The position numbers and the translations under genes are program-made. Of a stretch of DNA of 64,000 nt, positions 54,556-64,000 are shown piece by piece. This stretch comes from Pholiota molesta (Eukaryota > Basidiomycota > Agaricomycetes > Agaricales > Strophariaceae). The stretch's first letter is position 1, and every line of letters begins with the position of its first letter. The notes beneath the pieces were generated by a model that saw only the letters and a list, made by a program, of their open reading frames with translations, did no database searches and was not told the DNA's origin. The DNA is taken from assembly GCA_014925825.1 (NCBI GenBank), contig JACGCK010000040.1, forward strand, positions 62,001 to 126,000, in the 5' to 3' direction.

Positions 54556-54871
54556 CTTGAGTGTGTAACTGTATCCATACCGATTTCGCGCGCTCTTCGA
54601 GTTTGCGTCGCATTCGAGTCGCACCGAACTCGGCATCATCACCCGTGTTCCTGGACATAGCCACACGGCGCCTTGACAGCGACAAGCGCCTGCCCCAACC
54701 GATAGTACTTATCCCGTTCTGCAAGCTCGGCCGTCCTGGAATCTGCGGCAAGCTCTCCCCGTCCAACGATGCTTTCCAGCTGAGGGTACCTCTTGACCGC
54801 TACGACCTGATCAAGAAATTACAAGGCAAGATTGTGATTCAACTACAGTTTACAAAACGATACCAAAGAAC

Positions 54872-56318
54872 TCACGATAATACAATCGAGTTCAGCGCCT
54901 CAGCGACAGCCTTCCTCAACGCCTCCTCCTCCATCATCCTTTCCAGCTCCGGCCACGAGCGCACAGGCGGTACCGCGGTGTCCTCGCTATCCATGCTTCC
55001 GTCCCTTCCTTCCAAGACCTCATCGAAAAATTCCCCCGCACCGCTCGTGTGCAAGATTCCGGCGATCGCGGCGTGCACCGCGAGGTAGTCGGGGTTCGGC
55101 AGCGCGATGCGCTCCGTCTGGTTCCCCGTGTGGGTAGAGCTCGCCGTCGCGCTGACGTCGTCGCTGTGGTCTGTGAGAACGACAAGGTTGTCCTTGGGTA
55201 GGCGGCATAGACATCCATCGCTGAAATCTATAAAGGTGTACACGTCGGGCGTCTGGATGTAAGTATCGTCAGACATCAGAAGGGCATAGGAGATGATGAA
55301 CCCGACCGCCGTTTTCTTTAAGCTCCACCAAAAGGAGCCGAATGCATGGTGCATAGCTGTTAGATGGGTCGTCAATGTGGTTATTCAGTTCGTCGAGTGT
55401 CTCGAATTGAAGATGAGTCAGATGGGCGAGTATATCGAATGCGGTTTGGGCGGAGCTGAACTGGATGGTAAATGACGCCTGGTAAGCGAGAGATACCGTG
55501 AACGGGTAGCCAACGCACAGAATCTAACATTTCATCGGTGGCAAGATTATTGACGAGCCTACAAAGAATGTGGGCCTTTCGTAGTTCCACTTTTAAGACG
55601 CCTTTAGTCCGCTTGGGGTGCGACAGATCTTGAAACTCCGTTACAGGACACCGATACCCATCTCGTGCTATCACCTTGGGCTGCATCAACAACGCGATAT
55701 TCACGCCCAGATATGTCTACGCACGCGTTTGTATGAGGACGGGCTTCCGCTTCCTCCCGTCCCGCCAGATGACTTGCTTTGAAAAGGGCAGCCGGATTCA
55801 CGAAGATTCCGATTGGCGTGGTTCTCATAGTGCATCCCTGTTTTAACTAGGAAACACGTCAGGGCTCAGAGGATATCCATCGCGAGGTAGCAGCGCCCAC
55901 AAACGAATAAGAAGTGCGTCAGCCATGTAACACCGAGGGATACGAGTGCGTGAACCACATCGTCATCGTCGCCGCCTTTCCCGCTGCACGCTATGACGGC
56001 GGACGCGACGTATCGCGTTCCTTTCGCGCCCCCGCAATCTTGTGCAAACGCAAGCATAGCACTCATAACGGCATCGAGGTTCAGGGATACGGGCCCATTT
56101 TTGTTTTGATGCCGGTAGGTGTTCCCGGGGCTGGGGATGAGCTTTTCAGTGATCAGTTTCCGTGCGCCGTCGACCAGCGTTTGCAGATCAGTCTGGCTTT
56201 GTTGGATACGGGTGATCTTTCCCCGGAGACTCTCATAGACTTCGACAGAGGCGCGTGAAGCTGAAGGAATGCAGGTAAGTGGGTACCTGCGTCGAAGGAA
56301 ATATTCGTTGTCTACCAT
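54872..56318 (-). CDS. HNH-endonuclease-type fungal protein, possibly frameshifted
   Basis: Minus-strand exons (boundaries approximate) show the layout of the expanded basidiomycete HNH family. An N-terminal region contains KGTRYVASAVIACSGKGG and LGVTWLTHFLF. The HNH core follows, with VIARDGYRCPVTEFQD and KAHILCRL, the Cys and the AH of the nuclease motif. Next comes TAFDILAHLTHLQFETLDEL..HIDDPSN, then HHAFGSFWWSLKKT, and finally the C-terminal LPNPDYLAVHAAIAGILHTSG. Between HIDDPSN and HHAFG the frame shifts by one base near 55360 with no credible intron, so the gene may be broken. Start at 56318 is tentative. Function in these fungi is unknown; nuclease activity is inferred only from the HNH core. 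Confidence 0.6.
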
Positions 56319-56479
56319 GTGGAATAGACATTCAAGGAGCTGAATAGTAAAACGAGTTGCGTGACGAAGTTCAAATTCTGCCCTGCCGTTGGATGCCGAC
56401 GAGACAAACAAACAAAAAGTTCGCGTCAACAAGAAGTACGCGCGCCGCGGCCCATGCCCAACTTCAACAACTTCAACAA

Positions 56480-57010
56480 GCCATGCCATCCTCCAGACCT
56501 TCATCGATATTTACAATCTATTATCCTTCTCAAGTAAACCACAGAAAAATGGGCATGAAAACCTGGTTTCGCGTCCTTTGCGCACTGTAGACGATTCGGA
56601 TGATGACGACGACGACGACGACTGGGACTTGTTGTGGGGAACATGGCTTGAGGTGAGTACAGCGCCTTGCCTCACCCATGAACTCTCTCAACCAAGCGAT
56701 ATCTGCGCTTCTGTCTCCAGCCCGAGTTGAGCAAGATTTCAACCGATGTCTACCACCCAGGCAGTTATGCGCTATCTTTGATTGATGTCAACGTCCAAAA
56801 TAACGCGTCCGAGTTCAATGGCCTTCCTGTCGCAGAGCTCCTGCAAATCGACTTACTGCTTCTTACGACATCAGAATCTTACCGGTGTCCTCCTCTGGGC
56901 CTTTGCTTCTCGATTCCACCTCTTCTTTCAACCCATCGACATGTCAACGCAATACTAGTCGCTTTGAAGTCGATTTGCATCACCATTCACATATGGTACG
57001 CACTCTTTAG
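56480..57010 (+). other. B-family segment (possible gene)
   Basis: Paralogue of the 27.3-28.2-kb relic. After an intron starting GTAAACCACAG (about 56533) comes an Asp-rich exon, 56589-56651, ending DWDLLWGTWLE. A GTGAGT..CTCCAG intron (56652-56720) and an open exon follow, beginning PELSKISTDVYHPGSYALSLIDV and including NASEFNGLPVAELLQ. The phases agree, so at least this part could be coding, but I find no start and no family. The 5' end overlaps the HNH gene's upstream side in the opposite direction. Confidence 0.4.
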
Positions 57011-57199
57011 GTTTCTCTACCACTCTTTTTATTCCGTGTATGGTGAATTTTGCTACACAGCACCATCTCGAACCTCTGCCTTATGTCCAGCTGGCTTAGC
57101 TCAGACTTTATGTCAGTACGCATGTTCCTCCTCGCCGTTCAGCATATCCCTGACTGATATTTGCTTTCAGCGACCCTCACATCGTCACGGATATCGCAC

Positions 57200-58430
57200 C
57201 TAGCTTTACGCTCCTGCATGAACCCCGACAAAAATCTAGTCTGTTCTTACTGCGACGTACAAAACGATTGCCCCCCTGACGAGCGCGTCGTCAGTTGGGC
57301 CAGGGAAATTCGACCGGCAAGATGTGCTGCCTGGCGGCAACTGAGTCCTGTTTACTATTCCTCGACGTTCTTCGTGTGCCGCTCTTGGTAGTATGTCACC
57401 TTGCAAATTTTACGGCGCCGCTCCTAATAATATTTTAGGCCAAATTAGAACGAGTCTTCTATCCTCAGTTCTATTCCGGCCCATGTACCATGAACTCTTG
57501 CATCCAGTTTCGCGAGAATTATGGCCTGGTTGGTGCGCTTGTGGCAAGGCGGTGAGTAGCAATATAACGCTTTGTCTACGGCTTCCTCTCAAACGAACTT
57601 TGTTTATCTATCTCTAGGTGCCCTCTTTCTCATTTGACGCCTCTATTCACATTCCCTGTTGTATACTACTCTGGCTTAACTCAACCTCTTCGCTCATACC
57701 TGCGGTCCACCTCACTCGTCCGAAATTCGTTGATTTTCGTATTTCATGAGCGAATCACTACCTCTGGACATATCCCGACCTCGATTGATTGAATTGAGTG
57801 TATTTGCGTTTAAGGGTTCGGCATCGCAGCAGTACATGATCTTAGTGCGCGCTTCTTTCACCTTTATCGTTCCGCCGAGGCTTATTGAAAATATTTGTAG
57901 ATTTATGCACCTTGATATATTCTTTTTGAAACTGCGACACGGGATGAATAAGGCGCATATCCTCATCTATGTTCTTCTAAAATTTCTACAATCAAAAATC
58001 CAGCCATTCTCGCATGTTTGCCAAGCACTTAAATGAGTATCAGAACCTGTTTTATTGAAATTATTCAAATCCGGTACTATCATACGCTTACGTCGCCTTG
58101 CCCGAAGGGCTTCTAAGACATCTAGGCGGGCACGTACTAGCGATAGGTTCAGTACACTTGATTGAATATCTGACAACGCTGAAGTTGGAGTCGAACATTC
58201 ACCATGTCATGACTGGAAAACAGGCTGACAAGTGTGAGTAAGTATGTTTACACGCTGCATGCTGGACCCCCAAAATAGCGCCAATCTCCTTCCTTTCGCA
58301 TCGAATATCACGCAAGCCCTCTAGCAGCAACACTGTCCGGTACGTGGAACTTGATGGTCCTATAGATATCCCCGACTGAATTCTGAATGTCTTTAGAGGA
58401 CGAGTGGCATTCCTTCCGAGTTCAATATCA
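57200..58430. other. intergenic stretch without recognisable genes
   Basis: T-rich on the plus strand, many short frames, none with motifs. The right end is the promoter side of HET paralogue 2. Confidence 0.45.
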
Positions 58431-58432
58431 AG

Positions 58433-60568
58433 ATGGAACAGTCTTCCAAATTGCGTAGCGATCATGTCCAAGATGGTGAGTTGGTACAACAGGAGCGAAA
58501 GAGTACGCTCACATCTAGCGATAGATCACAGATCCTCCAGCGCCCAAGCGCAGATGTTGCTCACGGCTTTGCGAAATGTGATCATACCTCTCGTTCAGAC
58601 CGCGGTCCCAGATCGTCCAGGTCAATCTTCTCGCTTTTTCAAGTCCAACTTGGATCTGAGTTTTCATAGGTCTACACGACATTCCATTGGGGCCTGAAGC
58701 GGAGGACTTTCTTGCTGCACTCCAGAAGTATGTATCATCTGTTGTTCGGGATTGGTCGCATTCAGATAGCCAGGAAGGGATAACGCGAACGGTTGATTTG
58801 GAAGGTATGTAAAATCTCCCAATCACAGTTGATTCAAATACTAATATTGTTCCAAGAAATACGGTCGCCTACAACCGTGAATTCACCGGCTCAGGAAGCA
58901 AAGAAGTTCAGTATGGGCATGCAAGGTCTGCGACTTCTTCTTCGGAAATCATGCGCTTTACTCAATGTCGCAAAAATGCTCACGTTATCGTTTGCAGATA
59001 CGGCTCAAGACCAAGTCCCTCCAGGAGCACGGGCATCGCAGCCTATACGTCAGGGCTCTGGCTCGTTTTCCATGCTCACAAGCGAAGAAGACGACCGATT
59101 CAACTGGATGCTGCAGACGCTACGCACACAGGTCTTCAATGAGATGCCTATCCGTCTTTTACGCTTCGATAAACACGGCTCCGACCTCAGCATCACTCTG
59201 CTAGACAGGACGGGGATTTATTCGCATCTCGCCGCGTTGCTCATGGACAAATTCAGTTCTCAGAAGGGTATGCCGGATATACGAGCCACTGCTGCGTACG
59301 CCATCTTATCCCACACTTGGCTTCGTTCGGCGGGCGGCGAAGTGACCTATGACGGCTGGCATCAGGGCGGCTTCGATCTTTCAGATCCAGGATATCGGAA
59401 GCTCGTCAACTTCTGCAGAGTCGCTACAGAGGATCATGGACTTACTCTCGGTTGGATGGATACCGTATGTATCAACAAGGAGAGCAGTTCGGAGCTCGAC
59501 GAGTCAATTCGCTCCATGTACAAGTGGTACGAGAAGGCCAGAATTTGTATCGCTTATCTTTCCGAGACCACCGCCATTTCTGATATGGCGGAAGATGCAT
59601 GGTTTACCCGTGGGTGGACGTTGCAGGAGCTCCTAGCGCCCAATCGTATCAAGTTCTACGCAAAAAACTGGAGAGCACTTCGCAAAGACGTGGTAAATGA
59701 CACAGACGATCTCAAGATTACGAAAGTTATTCAACTGGCGACCACAATCACCTCGAACGAGCTCATTTCCTCCTCCTTGACGCCTATTTCACGTAAAATG
59801 CAGTGGGCGGCGAAGCGCGAAGTCACTCGCGAAGAAGATAGCGCTTATTCACTCATGGGCATCTTCAACGTCAACATGTCTATTGCGTATGGCGAAGGCG
59901 CCCAGCGTGCATTCATCCGCCTTGTCAAGGAGATTCTGAGCACAACAAAGTCCGATGTTTTGGACCTCTTTAACTGGGCCGGAGAGCGTAACGCGAATAT
60001 CTCTTCCCTCATTCCATCGAGGCCACATGCTTACCTTCAGCGCTGCGCATTGAATCTCCAGCGAACGACATTGATGGAGCCGCTAACACTCACACACTTG
60101 GGTCTTCGTGTACCAGTGCTACTTCTGCCGGCAGCGCCTGTAAGGACCCACCTTTCATACATCTCTTTCGGCGATTACTACGCCGAATCCATCCAAATTG
60201 AAGCCGCTTTCTTTATGAATTTTCCTGGTCTCCCCAATTTCTACAACATCCTCGATGCCAAAGCTTTTACCGAAGCGCTACGATACGAGGATCGGCTCTG
60301 TAGAATAGCATTTGCCGTCTTAAATTTTGGAGGTGATGAGTCCAGTATCACCCTTTCGAACAACGATTGTCTCGCGGTCGCCCTATTATTCGATATTGAC
60401 GTGGGTATAGCCACGCCTCTTGGATATAAGCGCAGAATTCCAACCACACGGCCCATTACCTTTAGACTCGAGGACAGAAACAACGTGGCGCCAGAACCGC
60501 ATGATATAACTATCCAAAGCAGCCAGCTGGCGCGGCATGGGATGCAGTTTCTCACTATGTATTTGTGA
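58433..60568 (+). CDS. HET-domain protein, paralogue 2
   Basis: Exons 58433-58475, 58519-58620, 58670-58804 and 58857-60568 give 663 residues with four exons at the same positions as paralogue 1. The HET core starts at Tyr241 (AYAILSHTWL), then LGWMDTVCINKESSSELDESI, MYKWYEKARICIAYL and WFTRGWTLQELLAP near residue 345. Next come SRKMQWAAKREVTREEDSAY and AYGEGAQRAFIRLVKEI. The N-terminal module (AQMLLTALRNVIIPLV..LGPEADFFLAALQKY, residues ~25-75) is conserved with paralogue 1 and is not part of the HET fold. The C-terminal ~250 residues end with QLARHGMQFLTMYL, also shared. An intact frame and conserved introns suggest a functional incompatibility or cell-death factor. Confidence 0.9.
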
Positions 60569-60569
60569 A

Positions 60570-61730
60570 TTTATGCATTTTTTTGTTCAAATTCTCAAAT
60601 TCTGAACTCGATCTGTCATAATATTATAATCGTCGACTTGGTGTAAGACCTTGGTGGCCTGAGTGTAAATGTGGTGAATATGAGCGGGGTAAAATGAGAG
60701 TGAAAGTGTCAGTGAAAGTGTCATATCTGGAGCATCCTCCGATAGACAGTAGAAGTAAGGGCCTGGGCGGAACCAGCGCATTACAAGTGTTTTCTTTTTT
60801 ATTGATGAATCAGAACCTTGAAAATCGGATGAACCTCATCGACACTTTGACCTTGCCTTTTCATCAATGAGTAACCAGCACCTCCTTACCCCCAAGCTTC
60901 CTGACGATGTTATCTTTCATGTCATTGAAGCTTCAGAAAGGAACGATTCTCCAGTCTGCATCGATTTTTGGGAACGAAGGTGCGGTGGTAGCTGATTCGA
61001 CTGGCAGCGGCTTCGAGCCACGCTTGGATGACAGCGAAGGGAGCTCACCCAGCCCAGGACCTGACTCTTCGTACATCCGTAGGCTCTCGTCCGAGAGTAT
61101 GGCTGTTGATGCAGTCCCGAATGAAGATGCGGCGGTACATGAATTCACTGGCGGACCTGTCAATGACCCTTCGTACATTCATTATCAACCTTTCTCCCCA
61201 CGCGACGAATCGACTTGGTCAAGCTCAAATCCTGTTCCATTCGAGCGGGTTGAAGAGTCGATTAAGTACCCACATGCTGCGGTTGACTCGCAAACGATTT
61301 CGTCCTACTGACTCGTTCATTGTTGAAGTAGATTTTGGGACTCATGTATAGATAGCACACTCTACAAATGGGAATTGGCTGCAAATTTATCATCGCTCTA
61401 CGTCGATGCGGCAAATGTCATGAAAATCGGTCGTCCGTCGATATTTGGTCGATATGGCAACGAAGGATGGGCCACTTATGAACGCTATTTTGGAACCAAA
61501 ATACGATACGAGGTTGATACGAGGTTCAGATTTCAAGTCAGGATCAATACAGTACTTGCAGCCGAAATTCCATTTGCGCAACACCTTTCGTCGACATGAT
61601 ATATTTACAATATGTTTACGAAACAATTTACAGCAGCGTATACATTGTAGAACCGGCACCCAAAAATTCAGCAGACGATTCACGCTGTATTGTCGCATTC
61701 TTAACCTCCATCGGCATTCTTGGGAAGTGA
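60570..61730. other. intergenic stretch; possible short frames
   Basis: An ATG-initiated frame at 60907-61311 (134 codons, polar, Ser-rich) and an overlapping one at 60867 starting MSNQHLLTPKLPDDVIFHVIEAS, which resembles the start of an F-box-like protein, cannot both be real. Neither has supporting introns or paralogues here. I list the region as uncertain rather than calling a gene. Confidence 0.35.
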
Positions 61731-61733
61731 TTT

Positions 61734-62241
61734 TCAGTTTCCGTCGTTGCGGCACTGGTTTATTTACATTGTAAATCAGTACGCTTCATATACACGGCAA
61801 AAGTTACTCACACAGACGGAAATAACATCAGAACCACATTGCCCAGAGTTAGGATCAGTGCGACAGTAATACCTACCCAAAAATTAGCTGAATAAAACAG
61901 AGTATTTTTCAGAAGATAAACGCACTGGAGTTTGGAGAAGGTGTTCGTATATTCGTTGAAGATGACCGGCGGGGGAGAGCACCCAAAGGTCCCTTGATTA
62001 CACGGGTTCCCGGTGGTCGTCAGACTATCGACTTGATTGCAGTTAGTGTCATAGACGTCCCCTATAGGCGTTCAGCAAATTAAGTCTCGTCAGTATGGTT
62101 GCCCTTGTGAGTACAAGTTAGCGTACATCTCTGAAAACCTTGGCCAAGGTTCATGACATTGCCAACGCCATAGTTGTAGCCAGGGCAGATGGCAGCGACG
62201 CTGGCGACCAAGACAGAGAGAGCGATGAATGTAGAGCGCAT
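61734..62241 (-). CDS. small secreted cysteine-rich protein
   Basis: Exons 62241-62127, 62061-61926, 61872-61812 and 61754-61734 give 110 residues. The signal peptide MRSTFIALSVLVASVAA is followed by ICPGYNYGVGNVMNLGQGF, WDVYDTNCNQVDSLTTTGN, PCNQGTFGCSPPPVIF, YCRTDPNSGQCGSDVISVC and a final 21-nt exon coding CRNDGN. The order of cysteines and the SPPP and CRNDGN ends match a family of small secreted proteins widespread in basidiomycetes, role unknown. All splice junctions are phase-consistent with ordinary GT..AG sites. The last micro-exon was chosen because it restores the family's usual ending; without it the frame would run to 61776. Confidence 0.8.
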
Positions 62242-62244
62242 GTT

Positions 62245-64000
62245 TTCTTTGCTATGAGATGGGGATGTAAGAGCAATTTTGAGTCGTTTTTATAGGTATT
62301 TGGAGAGGCAACTTTTTACATAAATGAGTCCTAATTGATACATCACAACAAAACAAACGATGCATAAGATGCGGTAGGAATCATCCGTTTGAGCTCTCAC
62401 CACGGGCAAACCTTGCCTCCTCCCAACTGAAGTTATCTCGGTTCATGACTGGTTTGAAGAGATACATGTTTAATTGGTCCAGATCGCTTAGTCCCAATCC
62501 AATGTCATAAGACCTTTCTTGCGTACTTGCCCGCATGGTATGAGACCGTGCTGGCTTGGTGAGTCGATCAGAAATGCTGATACTAGGTACGTATTATTGA
62601 CGCATTTTATTAAGTCCCACAGCCCGAAAAACTTGGGTACCGATGGTCATCCATCAGCACGGTCCACCGTTGACTTTCTCCAGAATGATGGATTATTCTC
62701 ATTGGCACGATGGTGGTACTTAATAGAAATAGAGTGCTGGACTAGACACGTTTGTTAATGCATACTATACTAGAACAAATTATGATTGAAAAGCCGAGAA
62801 TTATTGGAATTGCGGGGAAGTTTTATCAACATCTGACGGAAGGAATAACGGTTCGTGGAGAACCGTCCACCGCCTCATGGCCCTGTTTTAAGGGATTTTT
62901 TTTGGTCATTTAAAACCAACAAGATCATCTGGTACAGTGCCAGATGTTAAAAACAAGGATGAATATTATCTTGCACACCATGACTGCATCGCTACTTCGT
63001 ACATATTTTCAAAGTTGACATTATCATACATGTAGAGTAACAGAGATCAATCACTGCGGAATAATTGTATTCAGCTATAGTACATGAACCAAGTGTATAT
63101 TCTTGTTAAATCCTGGAGAATTTATAATTTGTTGCAAGTTCGATTGGTAGGCTCCAAGCCTCCGTGATGATTTCTCCCTTCTCAGCCCCTGCTGCTGAGG
63201 CTGAGTTGAATTGAACGCAACTCAATAAATGAGACCATGAAACCCGGGCTAACAGTTTTCTAATTGGGCCATGGGCTACTCGGCTGGAAACTAAGTACAT
63301 ACTCGCCAATTGCAATTGTTCTCTAGAATGACCGAAAAAGTCGGATCTCTGCAGAGCAGTTGCAGAGTGATGGACCAACGATGGACGCAAGGTGGACCGT
63401 GGTTGGACCGTGGACGTGGACGAATTTCGTCTCCGGGCCGCCAGAGTCTGACTCCAGTTGTCCAGCGGCAAGCCTTCCTCTCCCAATTTTCTCGACGACA
63501 TTGACGCTACACATCACATACCCCATGCGTTGCTTGCAATGCTCCAGGCACTTTTTCCTTGTTCGTTTCTGCTGCGGGTCTGCAATTCCCGACCCACTCA
63601 ACAACCATGCGACTGGATGCGAGATCGCTTACTGGCATCCTTTGGTTAACCCGCTCATCATACCCTTGAACGTGGCGAGAATCATCTTCCATCGGTGGGT
63701 ATCAGGTGGAAGAACAGATACCTATACGCAAGCTTCAAGAATGTCTGGTTTCAATCGTTCTTGCTGGTGTTGGCAGGTCAAAGGCTAGAATGATGACGGA
63801 TGTTAGTGAGCGCTCTTCAATGGGCGAGGCCTCTCCCACAAGTTTGCAATGCAAGTGAGGTTCGTCTTTCCCCCCTGCTCTTTCTGTCCACCAACCTTCG
63901 TCTCCGTCACTCAGCGTTACTGTTCATAACTGCTACTTTTCTCTTACGACAACTTCCCTTCTAGAATCCCTCGTCTTATACACGCGCAGTAGTCAGGGGA
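62245..64000. other. 1.7 kb at the right edge without recognisable genes
   Basis: Short frames only. The 63300-63800 part has moderate GC and overlapping frames on both strands, but no motif I recognise; a gene starting beyond the window cannot be excluded. Confidence 0.4.

Noticed and set aside
60907..61311. 134-codon polar frame after HET paralogue 2
   Set aside because: It has an ATG but no motif, no paralogue and a competing F-box-like start in another frame; evidence is too thin for a gene call.
1..64000. CRISPR arrays, rRNA genes, bacterial operons or telomere repeats
   Set aside because: No regularly spaced repeats with unique spacers, no rRNA-like stretch, no TTAGGG arrays; gene structure is eukaryotic.

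Overview
The window looks like a piece of a filamentous basidiomycete genome, probably a wood-decay agaricomycete. Genes carry several short introns (about 50-110 bases, GT..AG). They include a class I hydrophobin, HET-domain proteins, an F-box protein, a secreted intradiol dioxygenase, a glucuronoyl esterase relic, an HNH-nuclease family typical of these fungi and a chromodomain Ty3/gypsy retrotransposon. The species cannot be named from sequence alone. All gene models were spliced by hand from splice signals, reading frame and remembered family patterns.

Layout. 1-1.4 kb: broken M20 carboxypeptidase. 2.5-4.5 kb (-): MFS sugar transporter. 5.4-7.8 kb (+): 11-exon SWIM-finger/ATP-dependent DNA ligase gene. 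9.1-10.0 kb (-): HET relic. 10-13 kb: GC-rich repeats. 13.2-14.3 kb (+): DUF6699-like gene with a TATA box. 15.7-16.3 kb (-): unknown four-exon gene. 16.9-18.2 kb (-): secreted intradiol dioxygenase. 19-20.8 kb: copy of a dispersed repeat (here called R). 22.9-25 kb (-): intact F-box gene and a decayed paralogue. 25-30 kb: R copies and a duplicated two-gene block (A and B families). 30.8-36.65 kb (-): complete LTR retrotransposon inserted into an R copy. 36.65-39 kb: more R.

39.5-43.1 kb (-) holds a tandem duplication of a secreted cysteine-rich gene joined to a truncated single-pass membrane protein; one copy is split by a 349-bp MITE. 43.3-48.4 kb is relics and R copies. 48.5-50.8 kb (-) and 58.4-60.6 kb (+) carry two intact HET paralogues. 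Between them lie a CE15 esterase pseudogene, a hydrophobin gene and an HNH-type gene, with a ~180-bp repeat on either side of the esterase/hydrophobin pair. 61.7-62.2 kb (-) is a small secreted protein. The last 1.7 kb has nothing I recognise.

Overall a few housekeeping or secreted genes sit in a fast-decaying, repeat-rich compartment. At least seven relics of recognisable protein genes are present. The best-supported unusual items are the ligase's SWIM finger assembled from 10- and 15-nt exons, the retrotransposon's expression and priming signals (a G GGA AAA heptamer just before the gag stop; 10-nt self-complementarity between LTR and primer site), a 29-bp duplication that breaks its pol, the TA-flanked MITE, and the shared N-terminal module of the HET paralogues.
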